Below are positions 21,463 through 30,493 of a stretch of DNA of 64,000 bases, piece after piece. The stretch's first letter is position 1, and each line of letters begins with the position of its first letter. The notes under the pieces are model-generated. The model was not told the origin of the DNA. It saw only the letters and a program-made list of their open reading frames with translations, and made no database searches. Source of the DNA: DATFDN01 sp963762525 (lineage in GTDB: Bacteria > Pseudomonadota > Alphaproteobacteria > Acetobacterales > Acetobacteraceae); NCBI GenBank assembly GCA_963762525.1, contig CAVXKT010000011.1:248001-312000 (forward strand). Reading direction: 5' to 3'. The position numbers and the translations under genes are program-made.

Positions 21463-22125
21463 ATGAGACAAGGAATTCATTCCGCTCGGCCTGCCGAACC
21501 GCGATCCGCGCTGGACGCGGACGACGTGCGCACGGCGTACAGGCGTTGGTCGCGGGTCTATGATGTGACCTTCGGCGGCGTGTCGGGATTCGGCCGACGC
21601 CGCGCCGTTCGGGTGGCCAATTCGCTGCCGGGCCGGCGCGTGCTGGAGGTCGGCGTCGGCACCGGCTTGGCGCTGCCCCATTACGCGCCCGAGAAGCGCA
21701 TTACCGGCATCGATCTCTCGGCCGACATGCTCGCCCTCGCCCGCAAGAGGGTGCGTGAGGAGAGCCTCGGGAAAGTCGAAAGCCTGCGCGAGATGGATGC
21801 CGAGGCGACCGAGTTCGGCGATAACAGTTTCGACATCGCAGTGGCGATGTTCGTCGCCTCCGTGGTGCCGAACCCGCGTCGGTTGCTGGCCGAGATGCGG
21901 CGCGTGGTGCGCCCGGGGGGGCATCTGCTGTTCGTCGGCCATTTCCGCGCCGAAAACGGCCCCAGATGGTGGATCGAGCGGGCCATGGCGCCGGCGTCGC
22001 GCAAGCTGGGGTGGCATCCGGATTTCGCCCTCGATGCTCTGCTCGGCCCCGAAGACCGCCACCATGCCAGAATGGCCGCGGTGCCCCCGGCGGGATTGTT
22101 CACGCTGGTCCATCTTTCCAATTAG
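21463..22125 (+). CDS. pmtA: Phosphatidylethanolamine N-methyltransferase, PmtA type
   Basis: This intact 220-residue class I methyltransferase starts at ATG 21463. The N-terminal AYRRWSRVYDVTFG, the SAM-binding VLEVGVGTGLALPHY and GIDLSADMLALARKRV, then LREMDAEATEFGDNSFDIAVAMFVASVVP closely follow the Rhodobacter-type PmtA pattern. Such enzymes methylate phosphatidylethanolamine three times to give phosphatidylcholine. Psd and PssA at 2.5-4.1 kb would supply the substrate. A related ubiquinone-type methyltransferase is the main alternative. The TAG stop lies in a 16-base tandem repeat. Confidence 0.72.
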   Translation: MRQGIHSARPAEPRSALDADDVRTAYRRWSRVYDVTFGGVSGFGRRRAVRVANSLPGRRVLEVGVGTGLALPHYAPEKRITGIDLSADMLALARKRVREESLGKVESLREMDAEATEFGDNSFDIAVAMFVASVVPNPRRLLAEMRRVVRPGGHLLFVGHFRAENGPRWWIERAMAPASRKLGWHPDFALDALLGPEDRHHARMAAVPPAGLFTLVHLSN

Positions 22126-22153
22126 GCGCGTCGTTGCTTAGGCGCGTCGTTGC
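22122..22153 (+). repeat. Tandem 16-base repeat, two exact copies
   Basis: TTAGGCGCGTCGTTGC occurs twice head to tail (22122-22137 and 22138-22153). The first copy contains the pmtA stop codon. It may be a recent slippage duplication at the end of the gene. Confidence 0.75.
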
Positions 22154-22228
22154 GGCCTGCGGGCGCTTGATCTCGCGCACCCTCTCCGCTACGCGAACTG
22201 CCGGGGCGGACCGCTTGGCCCGCGGGGG

Positions 22229-23107
22229 ATGAAATCAAGAATGCAACGGCTTACACGAACGACGGCGGCGATCGCGACGAGCGGCGCGCTCACGGCGGTT
22301 GCGACCGGTGCGACGGCGCAGGTGCCGACGCCGTGGGCGGTCGGCATGCAGGCGGGCTTCAGCCCGGTCAAGCGCGACATCATCTCGCTCAATCATCTGG
22401 TCTTCGTTATCATCGCCATCATCAGCGCCGTGGTCGCCGGACTGCTTGCCTGGGTGATCTGGCGCTATAGCGCGCGCCGCAACCCGGTCGCCTCGCAGCT
22501 CAGCCACAACACGGTGCTGGAGGTGGCCTGGACGATCATCCCGATCCTGATCCTGGTGCTGATCGCGATCCCGTCGTTTCGGCTCGTGTTCTATGAGGAC
22601 CGCACCGACCATCCCGACCTGACGATCAAGGTGACGGGACATCAGTGGTACTGGGAATACACCTTCCCGGAGCAGAAGAACCTCGATTTCTCCAGCTACA
22701 TCATACCCGACGACAAGCTGAAGCCCGGACAGCTGCGGCTGCTGTCGGTGGACAACGATCTGGTGCTGCCGGTGGAGAAGAACATCCGCATTCTGCAGAC
22801 CAGCGGCGACGTGATTCATAGCTGGTTCATTCCCGCGCTGGGCCTGCAGCGCTACGCCATTCCCGGCCGCACCATCGAGACCTGGGTGCGCATCGACAAA
22901 CCCGGCGTCTACTACGGTGAATGCAACCAGGTCTGCGGCACCAATCACAGCCGGATGCCGATCGTAGTGCGCGGGGTGACGCAGCAGGAATTCGACGCCT
23001 GGGTCGAGCAGGCGCAAAAGCAATTCGCCGCCATCACGCCCCGGCCCGAACATCCGCACCGCATCTGGTTGGCGAGCGCGCGTGGGGACAGGGTAGAGGC
23101 GCGGTGA
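22229..23107 (+). CDS. coxB: Cytochrome c oxidase subunit II
   Basis: CoxB carries the binuclear CuA centre that accepts electrons from cytochrome c and passes them to subunit I. The 292-residue frame is intact. A cleavable leader (residues about 1-31) is followed by two transmembrane helices (VFVIIAIISAVVAGLLAWVI, and VAWTIIPILILVLIAIPSF). The periplasmic cupredoxin domain shows GHQWYWEY, DVIHSWFIPALG (His ligand) and YYGECNQVCGTNHSRMP with two Cys, His and Met ligands. The residue between the cysteines is Gln rather than the commoner Glu. coxA follows after 28 bases. Confidence 0.95.
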   Translation: MKSRMQRLTRTTAAIATSGALTAVATGATAQVPTPWAVGMQAGFSPVKRDIISLNHLVFVIIAIISAVVAGLLAWVIWRYSARRNPVASQLSHNTVLEVAWTIIPILILVLIAIPSFRLVFYEDRTDHPDLTIKVTGHQWYWEYTFPEQKNLDFSSYIIPDDKLKPGQLRLLSVDNDLVLPVEKNIRILQTSGDVIHSWFIPALGLQRYAIPGRTIETWVRIDKPGVYYGECNQVCGTNHSRMPIVVRGVTQQEFDAWVEQAQKQFAAITPRPEHPHRIWLASARGDRVEAR

Positions 23108-23135
23108 GCAGGCGCGGCGCCCGGGGGAGACCGAC

Positions 23136-24729
23136 ATGTCGGTGACCACACACGATCACGACCACGACCACCACGATCACAAGCCCGGGTTCTTCACCCG
23201 CTGGATGTGCAGCACCAATCACAAGGATATCGGGACGCTCTACCTGACCTTCGCACTGATCGGCGCTACCACCGGCGCCGTTTTGTCGGAGATCATGCGC
23301 GCGCAGCTTTTGTTCCCGAACAACCACGTCGTCGGCACCGGCCAGGAGTGGAACACGATAGTCACCGCGCACGGGCTGCTGATGATCTTCTTCGCGGTGA
23401 TGCCGGCGTTGATCGGCGGCTTCGGGAATTGGTTCATCCCGCTGATGATCGGCGCCCCCGACATGGCGTTCCCGCGCCTCAACAACATCAGCTTCTGGCT
23501 GCTGCCGCCGGCCTTCTGCATGATCGTCACCGGCCTGCTGCTGGGCGAATCAGGCACCGGCTGGACGCTGTATCCGCCACTATCGCTCACGTACTTACGA
23601 GACCGGACCGGGGATGGACTTCACCCTGTTCGCGCTGCATCTCGCCGGCATAAGCTCGCTGCTCGGCGCGATCAACTTCATCACCACGATCTTCAACATG
23701 CGGGCTCCGGGGATGACGCTGCACAAAATGCCGCTGTTCGTCTGGGCGATGCTGGTGACGGCCTTCCTGCTGCTGCTCGCGATCCCGGTTCTGGCCGGCG
23801 CCATCACCATGGTGATCTGCGACCGCAACTTCGGCACCGCCTTCTTCGACCCCGCCGGCGGCGGCGATCCGGTGCTGTTCCAGCACCTGTTCTGGTTCTT
23901 CGGCCATCCCGAAGTGTACATCATGATCCTGCCGGCCTTCGGCATCATCAGCCATGTGGTATCGACCTTCAGTCACAAGGCGATCTTCGGCTATCTCGGC
24001 ATGGTCTATGCGATGGTGGCGATCGGCGTGATCGGCTTCGTGGTGTGGGCGCACCACATGTTCGTCTCCGGCATGGATGTGGACACCCGCGCCTACTTCA
24101 TGGCGGCGACCCTGGTGATCGCGGTGCCGACCGGGATCAAGATCTTCTCCTGGATCGCCACGATGTGGGGCGGCTCGATCGAATTCACGACACCGATGCT
24201 GTGGGCGCTCGGCTTCATCTTCGTGTTCACGCTGGGCGGCGTAACCGGGGTGGTGCTGGGCAATGCCAGCATCGACCAGATTTTGCACAACACCTACTAC
24301 GTGGTGGCGCATTTCCACTACGTGCTGTCGCTGGGCGCGGTGTTCGGCATCTTCTGCGGCTTTTACTTCTGGATCGGCAAGATGTCGGGCCACCAATACC
24401 CGGAGTTCTGGGGCAAGGTGCATTTCTGGCTGACCTTCATCGGCGTCAACCTGACCTTCTTCCCGCAGCACTTCCTCGGTGCCGACGGGATGCCGCGGCG
24501 CTATCCGGATTATCCCGAAGCCTTCTGGGGCTGGAACTTCGTCTCCTCGATCGGGGCGTTTCTGAGCGGCATCGCGTTCCTGGTGTTCTTCTACGTGCTG
24601 TTCCGTACCTTCACCTCGAAGGTCCCGGTGGCGGCGAATTACTGGGGGGAGGGCGCGACGACCCTCGAGTGGACCGTCACCTCGCCGCCGCCCTTTCATA
24701 CCTTCGCGACGCTGCCGCGTATCTCGTGA
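23136..24729 (+). CDS. coxA: Cytochrome c oxidase subunit I, one frameshift
   Basis: CoxA holds haem a and the haem a3-CuB site that reduces O2 and pumps protons. A His/Asp-rich leader precedes FTRWMCSTNHKDIGTLYL. His ligands appear in TAHGLLMIFF, WFFGHPEVY (with the cross-linked His/Tyr pair and the D-channel Glu), WAHHMF and VAHFHYVLS. The K-channel Lys is in PTGIKIFSW. These mark an A-type aa3 oxidase. The frame breaks once near 23590, between YPPLS and GMDFTLFALHLAG; both halves otherwise match end to end. Joined length is about 530 residues. The stop overlaps the inferred ctaB GTG. Confidence 0.93.
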
Positions 24730-25673
24730 GCCGGAGCGTCCCGGGCGGCGCAGGTGAGGAGACGGGCTCTCCGGCCTCGCCGACTGTGGAACCGACGTCC
24801 GCGACTGGATTGCGCTGCTCAAACCGCGCGTCGTCTCGCTGGTGGTGTTCACCGGGCTGATCGGGATGCTGGTGGCGCCGGGGCGCCTGCATCCGGTGTT
24901 GCAAATCGCCGCGGCTGTGCTGTATCGCCGTGGCCGCGGGCGGGTGCGGCGCGATCAACATGTGGTACGACCGCGATATCGACGCCATGATGCGGCGCAC
25001 CCGCAAGCGGCCGATTCCCGCCGGCCGGCTGCCCCCGAGTCGGCCCTCGGCTTCGGTCTGGTGCTGGCCACCGGTTCCGTTCTTATTATGTTCCTAGCGA
25101 CGAATGTCTTCGCCGCCTCGGCGCTGGCGTTGTCGATCCTGTTTTACGTCTTCATCTACACGATCTGGCTGAAGCGGCGGACGCCGCAGAATATCGTCAT
25201 CGGCGGCGCCGCAGGGGCCTTCCCGCCGGTGATCGGGTGGGCGGCCGTAACCGGATCGGTCGGGCTGGTCCCGATCCTGCTGTTCGCGATCGTGTTCTTC
25301 TGGACGCCGCCGCATTTCTGGTCGCTCGCGCTTTGGGCGAATGAGGACTATCGGCGCGCGGGTATCCCGATGCTGCCGGTGACCGCCGGCGCGCGGGAGA
25401 CCAGACGCCAGATCGTCATTTATACCCTGTTGCTGGTTTCGATCTCCCTGGCACCCTGGCTGGTCGGATTTTCCGGCCCGTTTTATGCGACGGTCGCGAC
25501 GCTTTTCGGGCATCGGCTTTCTCGTTCACGCTTGGCGAGTGTTCCGGGATCGGCAGGATGCGACGGGGCTGAGCCTTACCTCCGATGCGCCCGCGAAGAA
25601 GGCGTTCAAATTTTCGATCACCTATCTGTTCCTGCTGTTCGCCGCCTTGGCCCTCGACCGGATGGTCGGTTGA
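24726..25673 (+). CDS. ctaB: Protoheme IX farnesyltransferase (heme O synthase), frameshifted
   Basis: CtaB farnesylates protohaem to haem O, the precursor of haem A for the oxidase encoded upstream. The likely start is GTG 24726, overlapping the coxA stop. Segments in order: DWIALLKPRVVSLVVFTGLIG, the prenyl-diphosphate site NMWYDRDIDAMMRRTRKRPI, IWLKRRTPQNIVIGGAAGAF, FFWTPPHFWSLAL and, after a break, FLVHAWRVFRD. Breaks lie near 24795, 24915, 25030 and 25507. All conserved Asp residues are kept. The C-terminal helix ends DRMVG at 25673. Joined length is about 315 residues. Confidence 0.88.
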
Positions 25674-25801
25674 CCCAACTCGATCCCGATGCCGAACGAG
25701 ACCGACGGCGGCGCGGGCGCAACTTGGCGATGCTGGTCGTGCTTCTCGCTCTGGCGGCGCTGTTCTTCGCGATCACCCTGGTCAAGCTGACCCGGATCTA
25801 G
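25670..25801 (+). CDS. Small single-helix protein, CoxF-like
   Basis: This 43-residue ORF starts at TTG 25670, overlapping the ctaB stop by four bases. A charged N-terminus (LDPDAERDRRRRGRNL) is followed by one transmembrane helix (AMLVVLLALAALFFAITLVKL). Alphaproteobacterial cox operons commonly carry such a small gene right after ctaB, often called coxF, with a basic start and one helix ending near a Val-Lys or Val-Arg. Position and pattern support that identity, though the protein is too short for certainty. ctaG, which normally follows, is absent. Confidence 0.6.
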   Translation: MTQLDPDAERDRRRRGRNLAMLVVLLALAALFFAITLVKLTRI

Positions 25802-25848
25802 TCCCGCCCTAATCGCCGGCAAGCACCGGTCGGAGGCGGAGTCTCTCG

Positions 25849-26690
25849 TTATCCGCGCAACAGCGTCAACACGCCTTCCAGCTGGTCGCGGCTTGCATAC
25901 CCAACGCGAACCATTCCCCGATCATAGGTGCCGCTGATCTCGACGGTCAGACCGAGCAGCCCCGACAGCTCCCGTTGCATCTTCACCATGTCCGGATCGC
26001 GATGGCGCGGCGTCAGCTCCGGGCCCTGATGGGCCAGAGCCTCGGTGGCGCGCACCGACAGTCCGTTCGCAAGCACCGCCTTGAGCGCGCGCTCCGGCTC
26101 CGGATGCGTCAGCAACGCGCGCGCATGTCCCGCGGTGATCATCCCGGTCCGCAGGGCGACTTCACGCCCTCCGGCAGGTTGAGCAATCGCATGATGTTGC
26201 CGACGTGCGCGCGCGACTTGCCGACGGCCCCGGCAAGCTGTTCCTGCGTAAGCCCGAACTCGTCGACAAGACGATGATAGCCCTCGGCCTCCTCGAGCGC
26301 GTTCAGATCCTGCCGCTGAAGGTTTTCGACCAGGGCGGCGGCGAGGACGTCGGCATCCGCCAAGTCGCGGACCATGGCGGGAACATCATGCAGGCCGGCC
26401 AACGACGCCGCCCGCCACCGGCGCTCGCCGGCAATGATCTGATATCGGCCGGGCGCCTCCGGGTGCGAACGTGCCAGCAAGGGCTGCAGGATCCCACGCG
26501 CCCGGATGGAGGCGGCGAGTTCCGCGAGCTCCGCGTCGCTCACCGCCGCACGAGGCTGAAACGGGCTCGGCTCCAGCAAATCGAGCGGCAGCGACCGCAC
26601 CGCGGCCTCGCCGCCGTCGCGCATCGCGCCGTCGCCGAGCAGCGCCGCCAAGCCGCGGCCCAGACGCGGTCCGCTGTCACGTGCGCTCAT
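25849..26690 (-). CDS. parB: Chromosome-partitioning protein ParB, one frameshift
   Basis: ParB binds parS near the origin and spreads as a CTP-dependent clamp. It begins PRLGRGLAALLGD. Box I is LEPSPFQPR, and box II, the CTP-binding GERRWRAA, follows IIAGER. The helix-turn-helix is LTQEQLAGAVGKSRAHVGNIMRLLNLP. The frame breaks near 26155 and resumes as MITAGHARALL, ending with the C-terminal dimer domain (GMVRVGYASRDQLEGVL). Joined length is about 280 residues. The start overlaps the parA stop in an ATGA. Confidence 0.92.
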
Positions 26691-27523
26691 GCCCGGGTGC
26701 TTTCGACCGGACCCGCGGCGCGTTCGCGACGCAGCATCTCGGCCGCCAACTGCACATAGGCCCGGGCTCCCGGCGACCGTAGATCATAGAGCAGCACGGG
26801 TTTTCCGTGGCTCGGGGCTTCGCTGACGCGAATATTGCGCGGGATGACGGTGTTGTACACCGCTGCACCGAAGAAGCCCCGCGCATCCTCCGCGATCAAG
26901 GTGGATAAACTATTGCGGCGATCAAACATTGTTAGCACGATTCCCTGTAGCCGGAGCTTCGGATTGAGGGCTCTCCGGACCGCCTCGATGGTGCGCACCA
27001 GCGCTGAAATTCCCTCCAGCGCGTAATATTCGCATTGCAGTGGAACCAGCACCGCGTCCGCCGCCACCAGCGCGTTCAGCGTCAGCAGGCCGAGGCTCGG
27101 CGGGCAATCGATCACGATATAGCCGAAGCGCTCGGCGGCCCGCATCGGTGAGAGGGCTCTCGCGAGCCGGTGCTCGCGATGACGCAATCCGACCAATTCG
27201 ACTTCGGCGCCGCCGAGATCGGTTTCGGCCACGATGACCGAAAGGTTCGGGATCGCCGTGGTTCGCACCGCGTCTTCGATGGGCGTGTCGAGGATCACCA
27301 TGCAGTAAGTCCCGATCGTGCGCTCCTCCCCCGGGATGCCGAGGCCGGTGGAGGCATTTCCCTGCGGATCCAAGTCGATCAGGAGAACGGCTTCTCCTGC
27401 TGCCGCGAGGGCAGTGGCGAGATTGACAGCGGTGGTCGTCTTGCCGACGCCTCCCTTCTGGTTCGCGACCGCCAGGATGCGGGGAGCCCGGGGGAGCGAA
27501 GGCTCAGGCAACAGGTTCGACAC
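26687..27523 (-). CDS. parA: Chromosome-partitioning ATPase ParA (Soj)
   Basis: ParA is a deviant Walker ATPase that moves ParB-bound origins along the nucleoid. The 278-residue frame is intact. The deviant Walker A motif is KGGVGKTTT, then LIDLDPQGNASTGLGI. The Walker B region is YIVIDCPPSLGLLTLNAL, and VLVPLQCEYYALEGISAL and TMFDRRNSLS are further family motifs. Its start lies 20 bases inside rsmG, the usual gidB-parA-parB coupling. Confidence 0.95.
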   Translation of the reverse strand: MSNLLPEPSLPRAPRILAVANQKGGVGKTTTAVNLATALAAAGEAVLLIDLDPQGNASTGLGIPGEERTIGTYCMVILDTPIEDAVRTTAIPNLSVIVAETDLGGAEVELVGLRHREHRLARALSPMRAAERFGYIVIDCPPSLGLLTLNALVAADAVLVPLQCEYYALEGISALVRTIEAVRRALNPKLRLQGIVLTMFDRRNSLSTLIAEDARGFFGAAVYNTVIPRNIRVSEAPSHGKPVLLYDLRSPGARAYVQLAAEMLRRERAAGPVESTRA

Positions 27524-28094
27524 GACGGAGCTCGCTCACCTTCAGTATGACGCTTCCCCGGGCGGTGCGGCTGGGGCTTTCCTCAACCCGCATGTGCCAC
27601 TCGCGTCGCGCTCGCGTCAATTCGGCGCGGTGATTGCGGCCCTGGTGGAGCAGGAGAGTTCCGCTATCCGCAAGCTTGGGCGCGGCGAGCGGAAGCAGTA
27701 GGGTGAGAGGCGCGACGGCCCTGGCAGTGATCAGGCGGGAGGGCGGAATCGGGGTCGCCTCGATTCGCCCCGCGCGCACGCGGACAGGCGCCGAGACGAT
27801 CCGCGCCGCCTCGCGCAAGAAAGCCGCCTTCCTTTGGTCTGCCTCGATCAGGGTGAAACGAATACCGGTGACGATCGCCAGGATCAGCCCGGGAAAGCCG
27901 GCGCCAGACCCGAGATCGACGCCTTCGCCGACCTTGGGCGGAAGCAAAGGTACGAGCTGGAGCGAGTCTTCGATGTGACGCACCCATAGGTCGGCTTCAT
28001 CGGCCGGAGCGATCAGATTGACGGTGCGGTTCCAGCGCTTCAGGAGGCCGGCGAAACGAGCTAAGCGCTCCACGTGAAGCGGTTCGTCATCCAT
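27504..28094 (-). CDS. rsmG: 16S rRNA (guanine-527-N7)-methyltransferase
   Basis: RsmG methylates G527 of 16S rRNA with S-adenosylmethionine. The 196-residue frame is intact. The N-terminus has FAGLLKRWNRTVNLI. The methyltransferase core is HIEDSLQLVPLLP, then VDLGSGAGFPGLILAI and FTLIEADQRKAAFLREAAR. ITARAVAPLTLLL is the equivalent of the family's xARAxAPL motif. The C-terminal 30 residues are less typical. mnmG, its usual upstream partner, is missing; a non-coding stretch and an insertion sequence lie there instead. Confidence 0.92.
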   Translation of the reverse strand: MDDEPLHVERLARFAGLLKRWNRTVNLIAPADEADLWVRHIEDSLQLVPLLPPKVGEGVDLGSGAGFPGLILAIVTGIRFTLIEADQRKAAFLREAARIVSAPVRVRAGRIEATPIPPSRLITARAVAPLTLLLPLAAPKLADSGTLLLHQGRNHRAELTRARREWHMRVEESPSRTARGSVILKVSELRRVEPVA

Positions 28095-28601
28095 TCCTGA
28101 TCGACCGGCTTCGGGTTCCAGGCGTCCCCATTTCGAACAAAGGCTATCCTTTAAGGTCCCCGGGTTAAATCGGATGTCCCACCGCCGCTGAGAACGAATA
28201 CGCTGTTCGTGTCGTACTTGGCGGCGGAGGGGTGATGGTCAGCCGGTGCCCGGTCCAGGGGCGATGACGCGGCGTGTTGTATCGTGATGTGGCTTTGCCG
28301 TTCCGATCCAGCTCCGTGCGCGGGCGACATCATGGGGGCCTACTCGCAAAGTTTCTTGGCGACTGTGGCACTCACCCGGCTCTTAACAGAATGCGGTCCT
28401 CGGCCGTGAAGCCGTCCTTCGGCCGGGCGCCCTCTCCGATGGATCAGCCCGCATTGATCTAGTGCGATGGATGACCTTTCAAGTGTGCGGGATGATGAAG
28501 ACGGGGGACGGCGCACCTTGCTCTACCGACTGTCCGCAAAGACTCCGTGACATCCAGGATTGAACGGGCTCCCGCCTCCCGACCGGCGCGGCCATCCACG
28601 G
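28095..28601. other. Intergenic stretch with no supported gene
   Basis: Short frames exist on both strands, but none shows a domain, ribosome site or familiar motif. The region lies where mnmG would be expected. It ends at the left copy of the IS target duplication. Confidence 0.5.
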
Positions 28602-28618
28602 CGCCGATCCGCTCCGTC
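28602..28618 (+). repeat. Left target-site duplication of the IS (17 bp)
   Basis: CGCCGATCCGCTCCGTC, identical to 30019-30035 at the other side of the element. The exact edge is ambiguous by one base, because the next base is T in both places. Confidence 0.85.
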
Positions 28619-30018
28619 TGTCGGTGACGCGTAAAGATGTCCGCCTTTGGTAGCGGATCATATGTCCGCTTCTGCCGATGTGGCGGCTGTGGGGTTGTGG
28701 GCAACCTGCCGGGGTTGTCCACAAATCCGGCAGCCGGGCCTGCCGAGCGGTTCAAGCGGCCCTGGGGACGGCGGTTTCGGAGGGTTTGCCGTCCCGATCG
28801 TAGCGGGCCAGACAACGCGGCCCGTCGAAGACCGCGAGCCGGCCGTCCGGATATTCGTGGATGCGGACGGTGGCTCCGACGTAGTGGTAGCGATGCAGCT
28901 GCGGCGGGATTTGCAGCGACCGTTTGGCCCACAGCACGCAATTGTCGCGGCCCACCTGCCGATCCGCCTGCACGCACAGCACGTCGGTTAGCGGCGGCCC
29001 GGCGTAGGTCACGAACGCCGAGCCCGGTTCCGCCGCCGGCTTGGCGAAGCGGGCATTGTAGGCCGGCACGAAGCTCCGCGCAGATAGCGGTTCGCGGCCT
29101 CGACACCGGTGATGGCGGCATGGCGCAGTTCCGGCGGCAGGCGCTGTTGCAAGGTGCCGAATACGCGCTCCATCCGGCCGCGGCCCTCCGGCGCGTAGGA
29201 CGCGATGTGGCGGATTCCGAGCCGGGCCAGCGCTTGGCCCACCTGCGTCGGCTGGGCCTTGTCCACCTTGCCGCCGGCCTTCCGGGTGAGGAAGTAGTGC
29301 GAGCCGCGGTCGGTGTAGAGGGCGCCGAACAGTCCGTGCGCGGCGATCGTCTCCTGCAGCCCGAGGAAGCTCGACATGGTGCCTTCCTGCGCCACCAGGA
29401 TCGCCGAGTAGATCGCCCCCGTCGCGTCATCGAGCGTCACCACCAGGTCGAGATTGTGGCCGAGCGCGCCGATCCAGCGGTGCGTCGATCCGTCCCCCTG
29501 AAACAGCAGCATCCCCGGCAACGGGCGGCGCGGCCGCTTCTTGCGGTGTTGGCCGCGCCGTTTGGCTTTCGTCACCAGCCCGGCCGATTGCAGCGCCAGC
29601 CGGGTCACCGTGTAGCCCAGCGTGTAGTCGTGTCGTCGCCGCAGCTCCTCGTGGAAGTGCTTGACCGTGAAGTCGGCATACTCCTCGCGATAGAGCCGCC
29701 GCATCCGCTCCAGCTCGCTCTCCGGCGCCCGCCGGCCCGACACCCGGCCGAGCCGGCGATCGCGCAACCCGTCGGCGCCCGCCTCCTCGTAGCGCCCCCG
29801 CAGCCGCCGGAAATGCCGCGCCGATACCCCCAGCAACTCGCCCGCCTCCTCCGCCGTCAGCCGCCCCTTCTTGTGGCGGTCCCATGTGTCCTCGAAGCGC
29901 GTCACGAACGCCTCCCACAACACCGTCGTCCGACGCATCCGCCGCCTCCAGAACAGGCAGCGAACAATCCGGACAACTCACGCGCTACGAAAGGCGGACA
30001 ACAAACGCGCTCCCGACA
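28619..30018. mobile_element. ISNCY-like insertion sequence, 1400 bp
   Basis: The element runs from TGTCGG at 28619 to CCGACA at 30018 and is flanked by an exact 17-bp direct repeat. Its ends are imperfect inverted repeats of about 45 bases: TGTCGG at the tip, TGTCCGCCTTT and GTAGCG further in, and TGTCC near base 45, allowing a one-base gap. The single gene inside encodes a DDE transposase. Duplications this long fit ISNCY/IS1202-type elements rather than IS3, IS5 or IS110. The exact duplication suggests an insertion recent enough not to have decayed. Confidence 0.82.
28752..29938 (-). CDS. ISNCY-type DDE transposase, one frameshift
   Basis: The start is ATG 29938, 80 bases inside the right end. 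An N-terminal helix-turn-helix (RLTAEEAGELLGVSARHFRRL) is followed by a second winged region (EYADFTVKHFHEELRR) and then an rve-like catalytic core. The first Asp is in LLFQGDGSTHRWI, the second in ALYTDRGSHYF, and the Glu probably in ASYAPEGRGRMERVFGTLQ. The frame breaks near 29068; the rest (FVPAYNARFAK, then a beta-rich C-terminal domain HYVGATVRIHEYPDG) ends at 28752. If the break is real the element is defective. Confidence 0.82.
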
Positions 30019-30035
30019 CGCCGATCCGCTCCGTC
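30019..30035 (+). repeat. Right target-site duplication of the IS (17 bp)
   Basis: CGCCGATCCGCTCCGTC, an exact copy of 28602-28618. Joining the two flanks at this word restores the pre-insertion sequence. Confidence 0.85.
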
Positions 30036-30493
30036 TTGACGCGGATCCAGGAAATCGGGAGTCTTTCTCGTGCAGCACTGGCAGAATCGCGGCCCTGCTC
30101 CAGTGTTCGACAGCCCCTATTCCGATACAGAAATTGCCGCCATCAGCGGTGATCGCGATCGGAGAGCCTCAGTCGCCGATGCGGTCGGTTCGGCTTCGGA
30201 ATACACGCCCGGGGTTCACTCTTAAACCGTTACATTTCCTATTTGCCTGTGCTGCTCACCCCGGGGCGGATAAGAACCGCGGCCGGCGACGACCGCGGCA
30301 AGGCTCGCCGATGGATGCTTCGCCGGCCGCTTCCCGAGAAGCAGTGTCAGGCCGAGGAAGAGCAGGGGCTTAAGAATGAACGTGCCATTTGTCCGCGCGC
30401 CTCGACGGGCGCCAATGGCCAAAGCGGGGAGCCGGGGCTTGCGAGGGCGGAACGCCGGTTTCATGTTTCGCGCAACCAGGAGCGGAGAAGATC
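30036..30493. other. Intergenic stretch, no supported gene
   Basis: Nothing recognisable is encoded between the IS and the beta-propeller gene. A minus-strand frame at 30222-30464 holds a hydrophobic stretch but lacks a convincing start site. The last bases give an AGCGGAGAAG ribosome site for the next gene. Confidence 0.45.

Noticed and set aside
23587..24852. A 421-codon minus-strand frame opposite coxA
   Set aside because: It is the mirror of coxA, with low-complexity His/Asp/Arg-rich sequence and no ribosome site.
28060..28085. parS-like CACGTG core at the start of rsmG
   Set aside because: Only the central six bases and a few flanking bases match the 16-base parS consensus; too degenerate to call.
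28459..30200. Idea that the IS interrupts a gene
   Set aside because: Joining the flanks at the 17-bp word gives open minus-strand frames, but none resembles a known protein.
28637..30373. A 578-codon plus-strand frame across the insertion sequence
   Set aside because: It runs through the antisense of the transposase and past both ends of the IS, which no real gene in the element would do.
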